From: JBPBQZ01 sp050955105
Lineage (GTDB): Bacteria > Pseudomonadota > Gammaproteobacteria > Burkholderiales > Burkholderiaceae
DNA: 7,666 nucleotides
Direction: 5' to 3'
NCBI GenBank assembly: GCA_050955105.1
Contig: JBPBQZ010000103.1
Location: 1-7,666, forward strand
Both the position numbers and the translations under genes were made by a program. The notes beneath the pieces were generated by a model. The model ran no database searches. It was given only the letters and a program-made list of their open reading frames with translations, and was not told where the DNA came from. This document shows, piece by piece, positions 1-6,532 of this stretch. Position 1 is the stretch's first letter. Each line of letters begins with the position of its first letter.

Positions 1-921
1 CGGGGTAGACGTGGTGCGCGACGACGGCACCATGCAGCAACTACGCACTCGGCGCGAGATCATTGTCAGCGCGGGCCATTTAATTCGCCGCAACTGCTGT
101 TGGCGTCTGGCATCGGCGCTGGCGCGCACCTGCACGAGCTTGGCATTCCGCTTGTTCACGATCTGCCGGGCGTGGGCCAGAATCTGCAGGATCATCTCGA
201 TATCATCCTGTGCAAGGCAATTCATTCGACCGATCTATACGGTAAATCGCTGTCCGGTTATGCGCGCATGGCGTTCGAGCTGTTGCGCTACGGGGTGCAA
301 CGCAAAGGCATGGTCAGTTCGAACATCGCGGAAGCCGGTGGCTTCGTAAAGAGCCGCCCCGACTTGACGACACCCGACCTGCAGTTACATTTCACGCCGG
401 TACTCGCGCGCCCGCAGAGCGCCGACCGAAACGATTACGGGCATGGCTATAGCTGTCACGTGTGTGTGCTGCGTCCGCAGAGTCGCGGCGAAGTGCGCCT
501 CGCCTCCACCGACATGCGCGATGCGCCGCTCATCGACCCGCGCTTTCTGTCCGCGCCCAGCGACCTCGATGGGATGATTGCGGGCGTAAAGATCATGCGC
601 CGCATCTTCAAGCAGGCCGCGCTCGCCAGCTACGGTGGCCAGGAATGGTACTCGGAGGAATTCGGCGAACACGACAGCAATGACGCGGCCATCGAATCCT
701 TCATGCGCCGATTCGCGGATACCGTCTATCACGCTGTCGGCACCTGTCGGATGGGCAGCGACTCCGCCGCCGTGGTGGATCCCGCACTGCGCGTACGCGG
801 TGTGGAAGGCTTGCGCGTCGCCGATGCGTCGATCATGCCGACATTGGTGGCCGGCAATACCAATGCGCCGTCCATCATGATCGGCGAGAAAGCCGCCGAT
901 CTGGTGCGAGCGGCGCGGTAG
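1..921 (+). pseudogene. GMC-family FAD oxidoreductase (choline/alcohol dehydrogenase-like), C-terminal part, frameshifted
   Basis: This is the C-terminal half of a GMC flavoprotein that oxidises an alcohol or choline-like substrate; the N-terminal FAD-binding part lies left of the window. The reading frame starting at base 2 gives a family-like stretch ending in IIVSAG at about base 76. The family continuation FNSPQLLLASGIG is found only in the other frame, from base 79, and runs to TAG at 919-921. Inserting one base (G) between 76 and 77 would restore VSAGAFNSPQ, which resembles GMC signature 2. Downstream are LPGVGQNLQDHLD, EAGGF, the catalytic His in YHAVGTCRMG (codon 730-732) and the Asn in AGNTNAPSIMIGEKAADL (codon 862-864), 44 residues apart as in choline oxidase. 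So the active-site half is intact. The break may be a real pseudogene mutation or a sequencing error. A TTG at 100 could start a 273-residue fragment, but it would lack the FAD domain. The substrate cannot be told from this part. Confidence 0.85.
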
Positions 922-943
922 GCGGGTGGCAGCTTTCCGTGCG

Positions 944-971
944 CCTCGCTCCGGCGAGGTTCGTCGTTTTT
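944..971 (+). terminator. Possible rho-independent terminator after the GMC gene
   Basis: A perfect 6-bp stem, CCTCGC (944-949) with GCGAGG (954-959), encloses TCCG, a UNCG-type tetraloop closed by a C-G pair. It lies 22 bases after the oxidoreductase stop codon. A run of five T (967-971) follows, but 7 bases beyond the stem, so the U-tract is not ideally placed. This would end rightward transcription before the convergent exporter gene. Confidence 0.45.
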
Positions 972-1001
972 GCAAGCAGATCTATGAATTCGTCGGGACC
1001 A

Positions 1002-1045
1002 ATATTCGCGCAACGCTATCGAGTTCATATTCGCGTTACGCTATC
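1002..1045. repeat. Two-copy imperfect direct repeat, 25-base period
   Basis: The 19-base unit ATATTCGCGCAACGCTATC (1002-1020) recurs at 1027-1045 as ATATTCGCGTTACGCTATC, differing at two adjacent positions. The copies lie in the gap between the convergent oxidoreductase and exporter genes. The spacing is not a whole number of helical turns by a simple count. It could be a small local duplication or a protein-binding pair; nothing here shows which. Confidence 0.6.
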
Positions 1046-1067
1046 TATCATTGTTCACCGTCGACAT

Positions 1068-1109
1068 GGGCATTGACCCGACCGTGGCGATCAGCGCCAA
1101 GCAATGCCC
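1068..1109 (-). repeat. Two-tier inverted repeat just after the MFS exporter stop codon
   Basis: Outer arms GGGCATTG (1068-1075) and CAATGCCC (1102-1109) pair perfectly over 8 bp. Inside them, TGGCG (1085-1089) and CGCCA (1095-1099) form a second 5-bp stem. The structure begins 9 bases past the exporter stop on the - strand. No T-run follows on that strand, so it is not a canonical terminator. It may protect the 3' end of the transcript or help stop it. Confidence 0.45.
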
Positions 1110-1118
1110 CGGCACCTA

Positions 1119-2471
1119 TCAACTGACACCACGCAGCCGCCGGAAAATCAGCGCCGATAATAAAGTGCTGACCCCCACACACGCAAAGGTGAGCCGAAAA
1201 CCGAGCATCATCGAATGCCCATGCGCCGTGAAAATATTGACGAGTTGGCCGCAGATCGTTACCCCCAATCCGATCGCCAGCATTTGTACCATCGAGAACA
1301 GGCTGTTGCCGCTGCCGGCGTCTCGCCTGGGCAAGCCGCTGAGCGTGACGCTGTTCATCACCGCGAATTGCATCGAATTGGCAGCGCCGAAAATCGCCAG
1401 CTGTGCGATCTCTATCCATAGTGGCTGATGCGCCGACAAAGCCGCAAAGGAAACAATCGCGGCGCCGACGACGATCGTATTGACCAATAGAAAGGTGTCG
1501 TAGCCGAAACGCTCGACGAGCGGCGCAATCCAGCGTTTCGCGAGCGTGCCCGCGATGGCGGCGGGCAATAACATCATGCCCGAATGCAGTGGACTGAATC
1601 CGAGTTCTAATTGCATCAATAAGGGCAGCAGATAAGGCACCGCATTACAGCCGATGCGGCAGACGAAGTTGCCGATCAGGCCAATGCGAAAACGCGCGTC
1701 GCCGAAAAGACCCAGACGAAAAAGCGGGTGTTGACGGTGTCTGGCATGGGGAATGTAGGCGAGCACACTCAGCACGCTTACGCATGCCAAGGCGAGCGAC
1801 CATTCGGTCCGGTGATGGGCGATCGGTAGATCGAGCGCCAAGGAAATCGCGACCATCGCCAGCGATAACAGCGCGCAGCCGAGGAAATCGAAAGGCGCCA
1901 GTTCATCGGACGCATCTTGCGGCATATAAATGTTGATCAGCAACAGGCCGGCTAGTCCGATCGGCACGTTGATCAGGAATATCCAATGCCACGAGAGCGT
2001 CTGCACGAACCAGCCGCCGAGCACCGGACCGAAAATCGGACCAATCTGCGCGGCGATCGAGACGAAGGCGAGCGCCGAGATATATTGCTCGCGCGCCGAC
2101 TTGAGCACTGCCAGCCGGCCGACGGGCAATAACATCGCGCCGCCAACGCCTTGCACTACGCGCGAAAGGATCAGCCAGTCGCGGCTGGTGGAACTGGCGC
2201 AGCACAGTGAACCGAATATAAAGAGAAGAACCGCGACGAAATAAACGCGCCGTGTGCCGAAACGATCGGCCAGCCAACCCGAGGTGGGTGTAAGCGTTGC
2301 CATCGTCAGGGTGTAGGCGACTACGACCAATTGCATCGATAGCGGTTTCTCATTGAAGCTGCGAGCGATCGCGGGCAGTGCCGTATTCAATATGGTGGTA
2401 TCGAGCGTCTGCATGAAAAAGCCTGTCGCGATAATCCACAACATGGCTGATTGAGCCGAATCCTTTGTCAT
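1119..2471 (-). CDS. mdtD: MFS multidrug exporter, DHA2 family, MdtD-like
   Basis: This is an inner-membrane proton-driven drug/solute exporter of the major facilitator superfamily, 450 residues, slightly shorter than E. coli MdtD as I recall it (about 470). The N-terminus (GFFMQTLDTTILNTALP, residues 17-33) matches the MdtD pattern closely. Motif A is GWLADRFGTRR (65-75). The motif B region is RVVQGVGGAMLLPVGRL (104-120). The motif C-like GPIFGPVLGGWF (144-155) is typical of drug:H+ antiporters, followed by SWHWIFLINVPIG (160-172). Many hydrophobic segments run through the whole protein, and a basic tail FRRLRG ends it. The start ATG (2469-2471) precedes MTKDSAQ and has only a weak GAG-type ribosome site. 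The gene stands alone here, with no RND pump or BaeSR-like two-component genes next to it, unlike the E. coli mdtABCD-baeSR cluster. The family is clear; the substrates are unknown, and the symbol rests on remembered similarity. Confidence 0.88.
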   Translation of the reverse strand: MTKDSAQSAMLWIIATGFFMQTLDTTILNTALPAIARSFNEKPLSMQLVVVAYTLTMATLTPTSGWLADRFGTRRVYFVAVLLFIFGSLCCASSTSRDWLILSRVVQGVGGAMLLPVGRLAVLKSAREQYISALAFVSIAAQIGPIFGPVLGGWFVQTLSWHWIFLINVPIGLAGLLLINIYMPQDASDELAPFDFLGCALLSLAMVAISLALDLPIAHHRTEWSLALACVSVLSVLAYIPHARHRQHPLFRLGLFGDARFRIGLIGNFVCRIGCNAVPYLLPLLMQLELGFSPLHSGMMLLPAAIAGTLAKRWIAPLVERFGYDTFLLVNTIVVGAAIVSFAALSAHQPLWIEIAQLAIFGAANSMQFAVMNSVTLSGLPRRDAGSGNSLFSMVQMLAIGLGVTICGQLVNIFTAHGHSMMLGFRLTFACVGVSTLLSALIFRRLRGVS

Positions 2472-2706
2472 CTAAGCGTCTCGGAATAACTGGTATTTCT
2501 GCATGGAGCGGCCTGATCATGTGCCGCGGCGCCTGATATCCGCGCTGCGGCGTAGCGCTTCCCAAGCCGTTCACCGCGACCTGCAAAGCGCTCTCGCGAT
2601 CCGACCATGCAGCGCTTCGAGCGCCGCTCCGCGTCGGCCGTTTTATGCACTGCCTTCGGTGCGGGCCGCAGGGCCCGCACCCCTACGCGTACAACGCCTC
2701 CCATGC
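2472..2706. other. Intergenic region between porin and MFS exporter
   Basis: I find no convincing gene in these 235 bases; the short open frames here have compositions typical of GC-rich shadow frames. The part next to the porin holds a strong hairpin (listed separately) that probably ends the porin transcript. A second small hairpin, GCGCT-TCG-AGCGC, sits at 2612-2624. The promoter of the exporter should lie here on the - strand, but I see no clear sigma-70 -35/-10 pair. Confidence 0.6.
2658..2681 (-). terminator. Strong GC-rich hairpin downstream of porin, likely terminator or 3' stabiliser
   Basis: Arms GGTGCGGGCC (2658-2667) and GGCCCGCACC (2672-2681) are perfectly complementary over 10 bp around the 4-base loop GCAG. 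The hairpin begins about 25 bases past the porin stop codon on the - strand, where a terminator is expected. There is no T-run on either side, so it is not a textbook intrinsic terminator. It could instead block 3' exonucleases on an abundant porin mRNA. Confidence 0.55.
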
Positions 2707-3882
2707 TCAGAAGCGATGAACCATTGCGACGCGCGCCGCGATCTGGCTTTGCGGTCCCCCTGAGATGCCCACGAAGTTAGTATTCGAGCCGATCTGCGCT
2801 TGCACCGGCACGGCGACGCCCGAGACGGTATTGCTACCGCTGGCTTTCTGATAACTGACCGACAGATAAACATCGGTACGTTTCGAAAGGAAGTAATCGA
2901 GCACGCTATTGACTTGATTCCATTTGCCATGGGTTGCGCCGTTCAAATCTTCGAAGGTGTAGCCCAATGCCGCGATGAAGGCTGGCGTAATCAAATATTT
3001 CCCCGATAGTTCGAAGGCGTTGAGCGTCGACGCTGCGCTGGAGATGGGCGCTAAGCGCGTGTTGGTCCAAAGCCCCCAGAGCGCGGCGTTTTGAAATGCG
3101 TAGCGTGCGCCGACGCCGAAAGTGCGCAGATCTTTGAGGCCGTTGGTGTTGACGTTGGCAATGCTCACGCTATATGCCGACGGCACCGCCTGGGTCGGAT
3201 AACGCATATCGGTATAAGCCGCGGCCAGTCCGAAACCGCCACGCGCGTAGCTCGCGGAAAAGCTTGTCGCACTCGAAGCGCCCGCCGTGGTGACGCCGTT
3301 GGTGGTGGTGGCAGGGCCGCCCGCGAATGAGCCGGCTTTATTTGAAAACGCATACATTGCGCCGAACGTCAGGCCGCCGAAGTCTTCGCTGTACACGCGA
3401 ATCGAATTACTCAAGCGGCCGCCGGTCAACTGGTCGAGATCGTTAATGTGGTAGGCAAAGCCCCCCGCTTCGCTTTGCGCGCCTAGTGAATAGCCGTGGC
3501 CAAGCACCGACGTGGAAAGCGAATAATGGCGACCGAAGGTAATTTGTCCGATACCGTCTTTATGCAAACCGACGAAAGCCTGCCGCCCGAACATGCTGCC
3601 GTTCTGGCCGAGGGCGCCGGTACCGGAGTCGAAGCCATTTTCGAGGGTGAATATTGTCTGCAGGCCGGCGCCAAGATCTTCCTGTCCTTTGATGCCCCAG
3701 CGACTACCCTGCGCGACGCCATCGCCATATTTGAACTGGCTCGAACTTCCGCTGGCCGTCTTCGTATGGTTCGTATAGCTGATGCCAGCGTCTATGAGCC
3801 CATAGAGCGTTACGCTGCTTTGCGCATGCGCGTTTGCAGCCAGTCCAAGCAGCACACCGGTTGCCATGATTCTCGCTTTCAT
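2707..3882 (-). CDS. Outer-membrane general porin, Burkholderia type (Gram-negative porin family)
   Basis: This is a 391-residue outer-membrane beta-barrel that forms a water-filled channel for small hydrophilic solutes, probably as a trimer as in its family. Residues 1-20 are a signal peptide: K2 and R4, a hydrophobic core, then AHA cleaved before QSSVTLYG, the hallmark mature N-terminus of Burkholderiales porins. Family blocks follow: SRWGIKGQEDLGAGL (60-74), FTLENGFDSGTG (78-89), FGRQAFVGL (98-106) and ITFGRHYSL (114-122). The protein ends in MVHRF; a C-terminal aromatic residue is the usual BAM-complex recognition signal. The length is normal and the frame unbroken. The start ATG (3880-3882) has a good GGGGA ribosome site about 6 bases upstream. 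A Gly/Ser/Thr/Ala-rich stretch near residues 179-207 is probably a surface loop. It lies downstream of the amidase with a 297-base gap, so it likely has its own promoter. The pore's preferred substrate cannot be read from the sequence. Confidence 0.93.
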   Translation of the reverse strand: MKARIMATGVLLGLAANAHAQSSVTLYGLIDAGISYTNHTKTASGSSSQFKYGDGVAQGSRWGIKGQEDLGAGLQTIFTLENGFDSGTGALGQNGSMFGRQAFVGLHKDGIGQITFGRHYSLSTSVLGHGYSLGAQSEAGGFAYHINDLDQLTGGRLSNSIRVYSEDFGGLTFGAMYAFSNKAGSFAGGPATTTNGVTTAGASSATSFSASYARGGFGLAAAYTDMRYPTQAVPSAYSVSIANVNTNGLKDLRTFGVGARYAFQNAALWGLWTNTRLAPISSAASTLNAFELSGKYLITPAFIAALGYTFEDLNGATHGKWNQVNSVLDYFLSKRTDVYLSVSYQKASGSNTVSGVAVPVQAQIGSNTNFVGISGGPQSQIAARVAMVHRF

Positions 3883-3888
3883 TTTGAT

Positions 3889-3893
3889 TCCCC
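3889..3893 (-). promoter_or_regulatory. Ribosome binding site of the porin gene
   Basis: On the - strand the sequence GGGGAATCAAA directly precedes the ATG, giving a purine-rich Shine-Dalgarno element about 6 bases from the start codon. It supports the start that yields an intact signal peptide. Confidence 0.65.
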
Positions 3894-4030
3894 GATTAGA
3901 AACGCCGATTTAAAACAACGCTTGTGAATTTAGTACTACGAAGTTAGGGTCCCAGTGCCGCTGCTCATTTGAATTCGTAAAATTCGCTATTCCCGCCGTT
4001 GCATGGCGATAAGCATCGACGCTGGCGCGC

Positions 4031-4057
4031 CGCGCGCCTGGCTTACCAGGCTGCGTG
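4031..4057. repeat. Bulged inverted repeat in the amidase-porin gap
   Basis: GCCTGG (4036-4041) and CCAGGC (4046-4051) pair around the loop CTTA. With one bulged T (4052), the stem extends by CGCGC (4031-4035) against GCGTG (4053-4057), including one G-T pair, for about 11 bp. It sits downstream of the amidase on the - strand and could help end that transcript, but no T-run follows. Confidence 0.45.
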
Positions 4058-4084
4058 CTCGCTTAGCGCACCGATTGCGCTTGA

Positions 4085-4126
4085 ACTCGCACTCGCACTC
4101 GCACTCGCACTCGCACTCGCATCCGC
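4085..4126. repeat. Tandem hexamer array (ACTCGC)6 plus one degenerate unit
   Basis: Six perfect head-to-tail copies of ACTCGC fill 4085-4120, followed by a one-mismatch copy, ATCCGC (4121-4126). The array lies between the amidase stop (54 bases away) and the porin start (about 200 bases away). A hexamer array changes length in steps of six, so it would not switch a reading frame but could alter spacing. Reading it as protein gives simple dipeptide runs in all frames, which I judge to be non-coding. Confidence 0.9.
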
Positions 4127-4179
4127 ATTACGGCGGAGGCTGCGGCGGCCACCGCCACTCGCTCAGCCATGCGCGGATT

Positions 4180-5592
4180 TCAACTGACGGCAATCTCCGG
4201 CCAGCGCTGCGCCCAGGGGCTGGCCACCTCGTATTGCGCCGCCAGATCGAGCAGCAACTCGTCGGCGCCGAAGTCCCCGACCAATTGCAAGCCGATTGGC
4301 ATGCCATCCAGGCTGGGCGGTGCCGGCAACGCGATGGCGGGATGCCCGCAGGCATTGACCCAATTGGTGAAAACCGCGTGACCGCGCGGTCCCGCATCAC
4401 GGCCGTCGATGTGTGCCGGAAAGGCTGTGGCTTTGGGCCAAGGTTGTGCGGCGGCGGTCGGCGTCATGATGATGTCGAGGTCCTCGAAGACCCGGCCCGC
4501 TTCGCTGCGGAACGCGAACAGCATTTCGAGCAGCTGCAAATATTCGGCGCCTGAGATGGCATCGCCACTGCGCGCCTGTTCAACAAAGGCGGCCGAGGCC
4601 AGCGCATCGAAATCTTTTTCGAGACGAGACAGCATCGATAGCCCTACGTTGCCGAATTTGAGCCATTGCGCATTGATCTGATCGATCGACAACGGCAGCG
4701 GTCCGCTTTCTACCCGGTGCCCGAGTTTGCGCAGCACGGCCGCGGCGTGCCGGCAACTGGCGATAATTTCGGCATCGACGGGCGCGTCGCCAAAACGCTC
4801 GACGAAGCGTATGCGCAACGATTTAGGCGGCTGGGCCGACGTCATGATCGGCATGAAGCCGCGTGAACGCGGGTCGAGCCGATGCGGCCGCGCGATAACG
4901 GACATCATCAGGCGCAGGTCGTCGCTAGTGCGCGCCAGCGGTCCGACGACTTCGCAGTCGTACAGTATTTGCGGCAAGCCACCGGCACGCGGAATGCGCG
5001 AGAGCGTGGGTTTCAGTCCTACCAGTCCGGCATAGCCCGCGGGGCGGCGGATCGAGCCGCCGCCATCGGTCGCCAGCGATAGCGGCACCAGGCCCGAGGC
5101 GATCGCGGCCACCGAACCACCGCTGGAGCCGCCGGGCGTCAGTGCCGGATTCCATGGATTGCCGGTTACGCCGAACACCGGGTTTCCGGTATACCCGCGC
5201 AGCGTGAATTCAGGCACATTGGTTTTGCCGAGCAATACCGCACCGGCACTGCGCAGCAGCGCAACCGGTAGCTCGTCGTGCTCGGGGATATGGTGCTCGT
5301 ACAAGCACGAACCCCACACCGCGCGCTGCCCGGCAACCAGGATGTTGTCTTTGATGGCGATCGGGATACCGTCGAGCGGTCCGAGCGACGCCTGCTGCGC
5401 GAAGCGCGCATCGGCGGCATCGGCGCTGCGCCTGGCGCCATCGGCATCGATCGTGACGAAAGCATTGAGCGTTGGATTCAAGCGCTCGATGCGTTCGAGG
5501 TAGTGATCGAGGACCTCACGCGCCCGCAAGGTACGCGCTCGCATACGCTTGCCCAGCACGCGCACACCCAAACGAAAAATATCCGGTTCCAT
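4180..5592 (-). CDS. Amidase-signature family amidohydrolase
   Basis: This is a cytoplasmic hydrolase of the amidase signature family, which cleaves carboxamide bonds with a Ser-cisSer-Lys triad. All three residues are visible: Lys81 in DGIPIAIKDN, the cis-Ser156 in LTPGGSSGGSVAA and the nucleophile Ser180 in ATDGGGSIRRPAG. The 24-residue gap between the two serines is the same as in fatty acid amide hydrolase. Other family blocks are LLGKTNVPEFTLRGYTGNP (120-138) and the C-terminal HPAIALPAPPSLDGMPIGLQ. The 470 residues are a normal family length. There is no signal peptide. The start ATG (5590-5592) is preceded by AGGGCAGG on the - strand, a fair ribosome site. GatB and GatC are not adjacent, so a GatA tRNA-amidotransferase role is unlikely from context. 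It begins 43 bases after the DppC-type permease gene, with no terminator between, and is probably co-transcribed with it. I infer that it acts on an imported amide or peptide; the substrate is unknown. Confidence 0.92.
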   Translation of the reverse strand: MEPDIFRLGVRVLGKRMRARTLRAREVLDHYLERIERLNPTLNAFVTIDADGARRSADAADARFAQQASLGPLDGIPIAIKDNILVAGQRAVWGSCLYEHHIPEHDELPVALLRSAGAVLLGKTNVPEFTLRGYTGNPVFGVTGNPWNPALTPGGSSGGSVAAIASGLVPLSLATDGGGSIRRPAGYAGLVGLKPTLSRIPRAGGLPQILYDCEVVGPLARTSDDLRLMMSVIARPHRLDPRSRGFMPIMTSAQPPKSLRIRFVERFGDAPVDAEIIASCRHAAAVLRKLGHRVESGPLPLSIDQINAQWLKFGNVGLSMLSRLEKDFDALASAAFVEQARSGDAISGAEYLQLLEMLFAFRSEAGRVFEDLDIIMTPTAAAQPWPKATAFPAHIDGRDAGPRGHAVFTNWVNACGHPAIALPAPPSLDGMPIGLQLVGDFGADELLLDLAAQYEVASPWAQRWPEIAVS

Positions 5593-5615
5593 TTATGCCT
5601 GCCCTGAGTTGATCG

Positions 5616-5627
5616 ATTTCTTGAAAT
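5616..5627. repeat. Small inverted repeat between permease and amidase genes
   Basis: ATTTC and GAAAT flank a TT centre in the 43-base gap between the DppC-type gene and the amidase. The arms are only 5 bp and AT-rich, so this may be chance or a weak protein-binding site. It is not a terminator and does not argue against co-transcription. Confidence 0.25.
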
Positions 5628-5635
5628 AGCAATGC

Positions 5636-6523
5636 TTAGCGCGGAGCTTTTTTAACCAGCCAGTCTTGCAGGCCGGCACCGAGCAAGGTGATGCCGGCGA
5701 TCAGGATGAAAATCGCCAGGCCGGGGATGTTGACCAGCCACGCCTGGAAAAACACGAAGTCCTTGGCTTCGGCAATCATCAAGCCCCACGACGCGGCCGG
5801 CGGCCGGATGCCGAGTCCGAGGAAACTGAAGGTGGCTTCCAGCAGGATCGCGTGCGCCATTTCGAGCGTTGCCACGACAATCAGCGGCGCGCTGAGATTC
5901 GGCATGATTTCGCGGAACATGATGCGCAGGTCCGAGCAGCCGCTGGCACGCGCGGCCAGCACGAATTCGGCCTCGCGAATGCGCTGTGTGAGCGAGCGCG
6001 CGACGGCCAGGAAGCGATCCCATAAAAAACTCGACAGCACGATCATCAGCAGCGTCAGCGAATTGCCGAACAGGCCGACAATCGAAAGCGCTGCGAGCAT
6101 CACCGGCATGCTGAGTCGCACCGATAGCAGGAACATGACGCCGGTGTCGACGTAGCCCGCAAAGTATCCCGCACTGATGCCCAGGCCAATGCCGACGATG
6201 CCCGACAGCAGTACTGCGCCGACGCCGATCATCAGCGAATAGCGAGCACCGAATAACAAGCGACTCAGATAATCGCGCCCCAGATGATCGGTACCCAGCA
6301 GGTGGTGCCATGAACCACCGTGCATGAAGACTGGTGGGATCAGGCGATCGGCGAGCGATTGCGCCGCGAACGGGTAAGGCGCCAGATAAGGCGCGAAAAT
6401 CGCACAGAAGCTTATCGCGCCGACGATGAGCGCACCGGCGATCAACTTCCAGTTGCGCGGCGTTGCGCTCCGCATGGGTAGCATGGCGGACGATATGAGC
6501 AGCGGATTCAGATTGGAGGCCAT
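5636..6523 (-). CDS. ABC transporter permease, DppC/OppC type (peptide/nickel family)
   Basis: This is one of the two inner-membrane channel subunits of a binding-protein-dependent importer. After a short cytoplasmic N-terminus comes a first membrane segment (about 27-46), then the loop motif LLGTDHLGRDYLSRLLFGAR (75-94), diagnostic of DppC-type proteins. The EAA loop that contacts the ATPase is at 184-209, starting EAEFVLAARASG and ending REIMPN. ATFSFLGLGIRPPAASWG (230-247) is a strong DppC family block. At 295 residues it has the usual length. The start ATG (6521-6523) lies 9 bases after the DppB-type stop, suggesting translational coupling; only a weak GAG-type ribosome site is present, and the ATGs at codons 14 and 17 are possible alternatives. 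No ATPase gene follows: the next gene is the amidase. The symbol dppC is not assigned, because dipeptides are only one of many substrates in this family. Confidence 0.93.
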   Translation of the reverse strand: MASNLNPLLISSAMLPMRSATPRNWKLIAGALIVGAISFCAIFAPYLAPYPFAAQSLADRLIPPVFMHGGSWHHLLGTDHLGRDYLSRLLFGARYSLMIGVGAVLLSGIVGIGLGISAGYFAGYVDTGVMFLLSVRLSMPVMLAALSIVGLFGNSLTLLMIVLSSFLWDRFLAVARSLTQRIREAEFVLAARASGCSDLRIMFREIMPNLSAPLIVVATLEMAHAILLEATFSFLGLGIRPPAASWGLMIAEAKDFVFFQAWLVNIPGLAIFILIAGITLLGAGLQDWLVKKAPR

Positions 6524-6532
6524 GGTCGTCGC

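Larger units (their letters stand above)
3883..4179. other. Intergenic region between amidase and porin
   Basis: This 297-base stretch carries no convincing gene. The porin-proximal part (about 3883-3990) is clearly more AT-rich than its surroundings, as expected of a promoter and 5' untranslated region, although I could not assign a convincing -35/-10 pair. The middle holds a bulged hairpin and the hexamer array listed separately. Next to the amidase stop is a small GC-rich hairpin, GGCGG-CCA-CCGCC (4144-4156 on the + strand). Confidence 0.6.

Noticed and set aside
385..975. 196-codon - strand open frame opposite the oxidoreductase.
   Set aside because: The opposite frame encodes unmistakable GMC motifs; this one is Arg/His/Gly-rich with no recognisable family.
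1048..1419. Open frames on both strands overlapping the 3' end of the exporter gene and the convergent gap.
   Set aside because: They overlap the well-supported C-terminal part of the MFS exporter and show no family features of their own.
2468..2930. Several short open frames in and around the porin-exporter gap.
   Set aside because: Compositions are Arg/Ala/Pro-rich, they overlap each other on both strands, and none has a convincing start site or known domain.
3999..4187. 62-residue + strand frame with a Leu-Ala repeat that looks like a membrane helix.
   Set aside because: It is another frame of the same hexamer array, starts with TTG, and its sequence is low-complexity. All frames through the array give dipeptide repeats.
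4003..4554. Open frame on the + strand with a His-Ser repeat (HSHSHSHSHSHPH) followed by a Gly/Cys/His-rich stretch, reminiscent of a metal-binding protein.
   Set aside because: The His-Ser run is simply the ACTCGC array read in one frame, and the rest lies antisense to the well-supported amidase. No family resemblance or good ribosome site.
4180..5592. Amidase as GatA, subunit A of the tRNA-dependent amidotransferase.
   Set aside because: The catalytic triad is shared, but GatB/GatC are absent nearby and the gene sits directly behind importer permeases, so a general amidase is the better reading.
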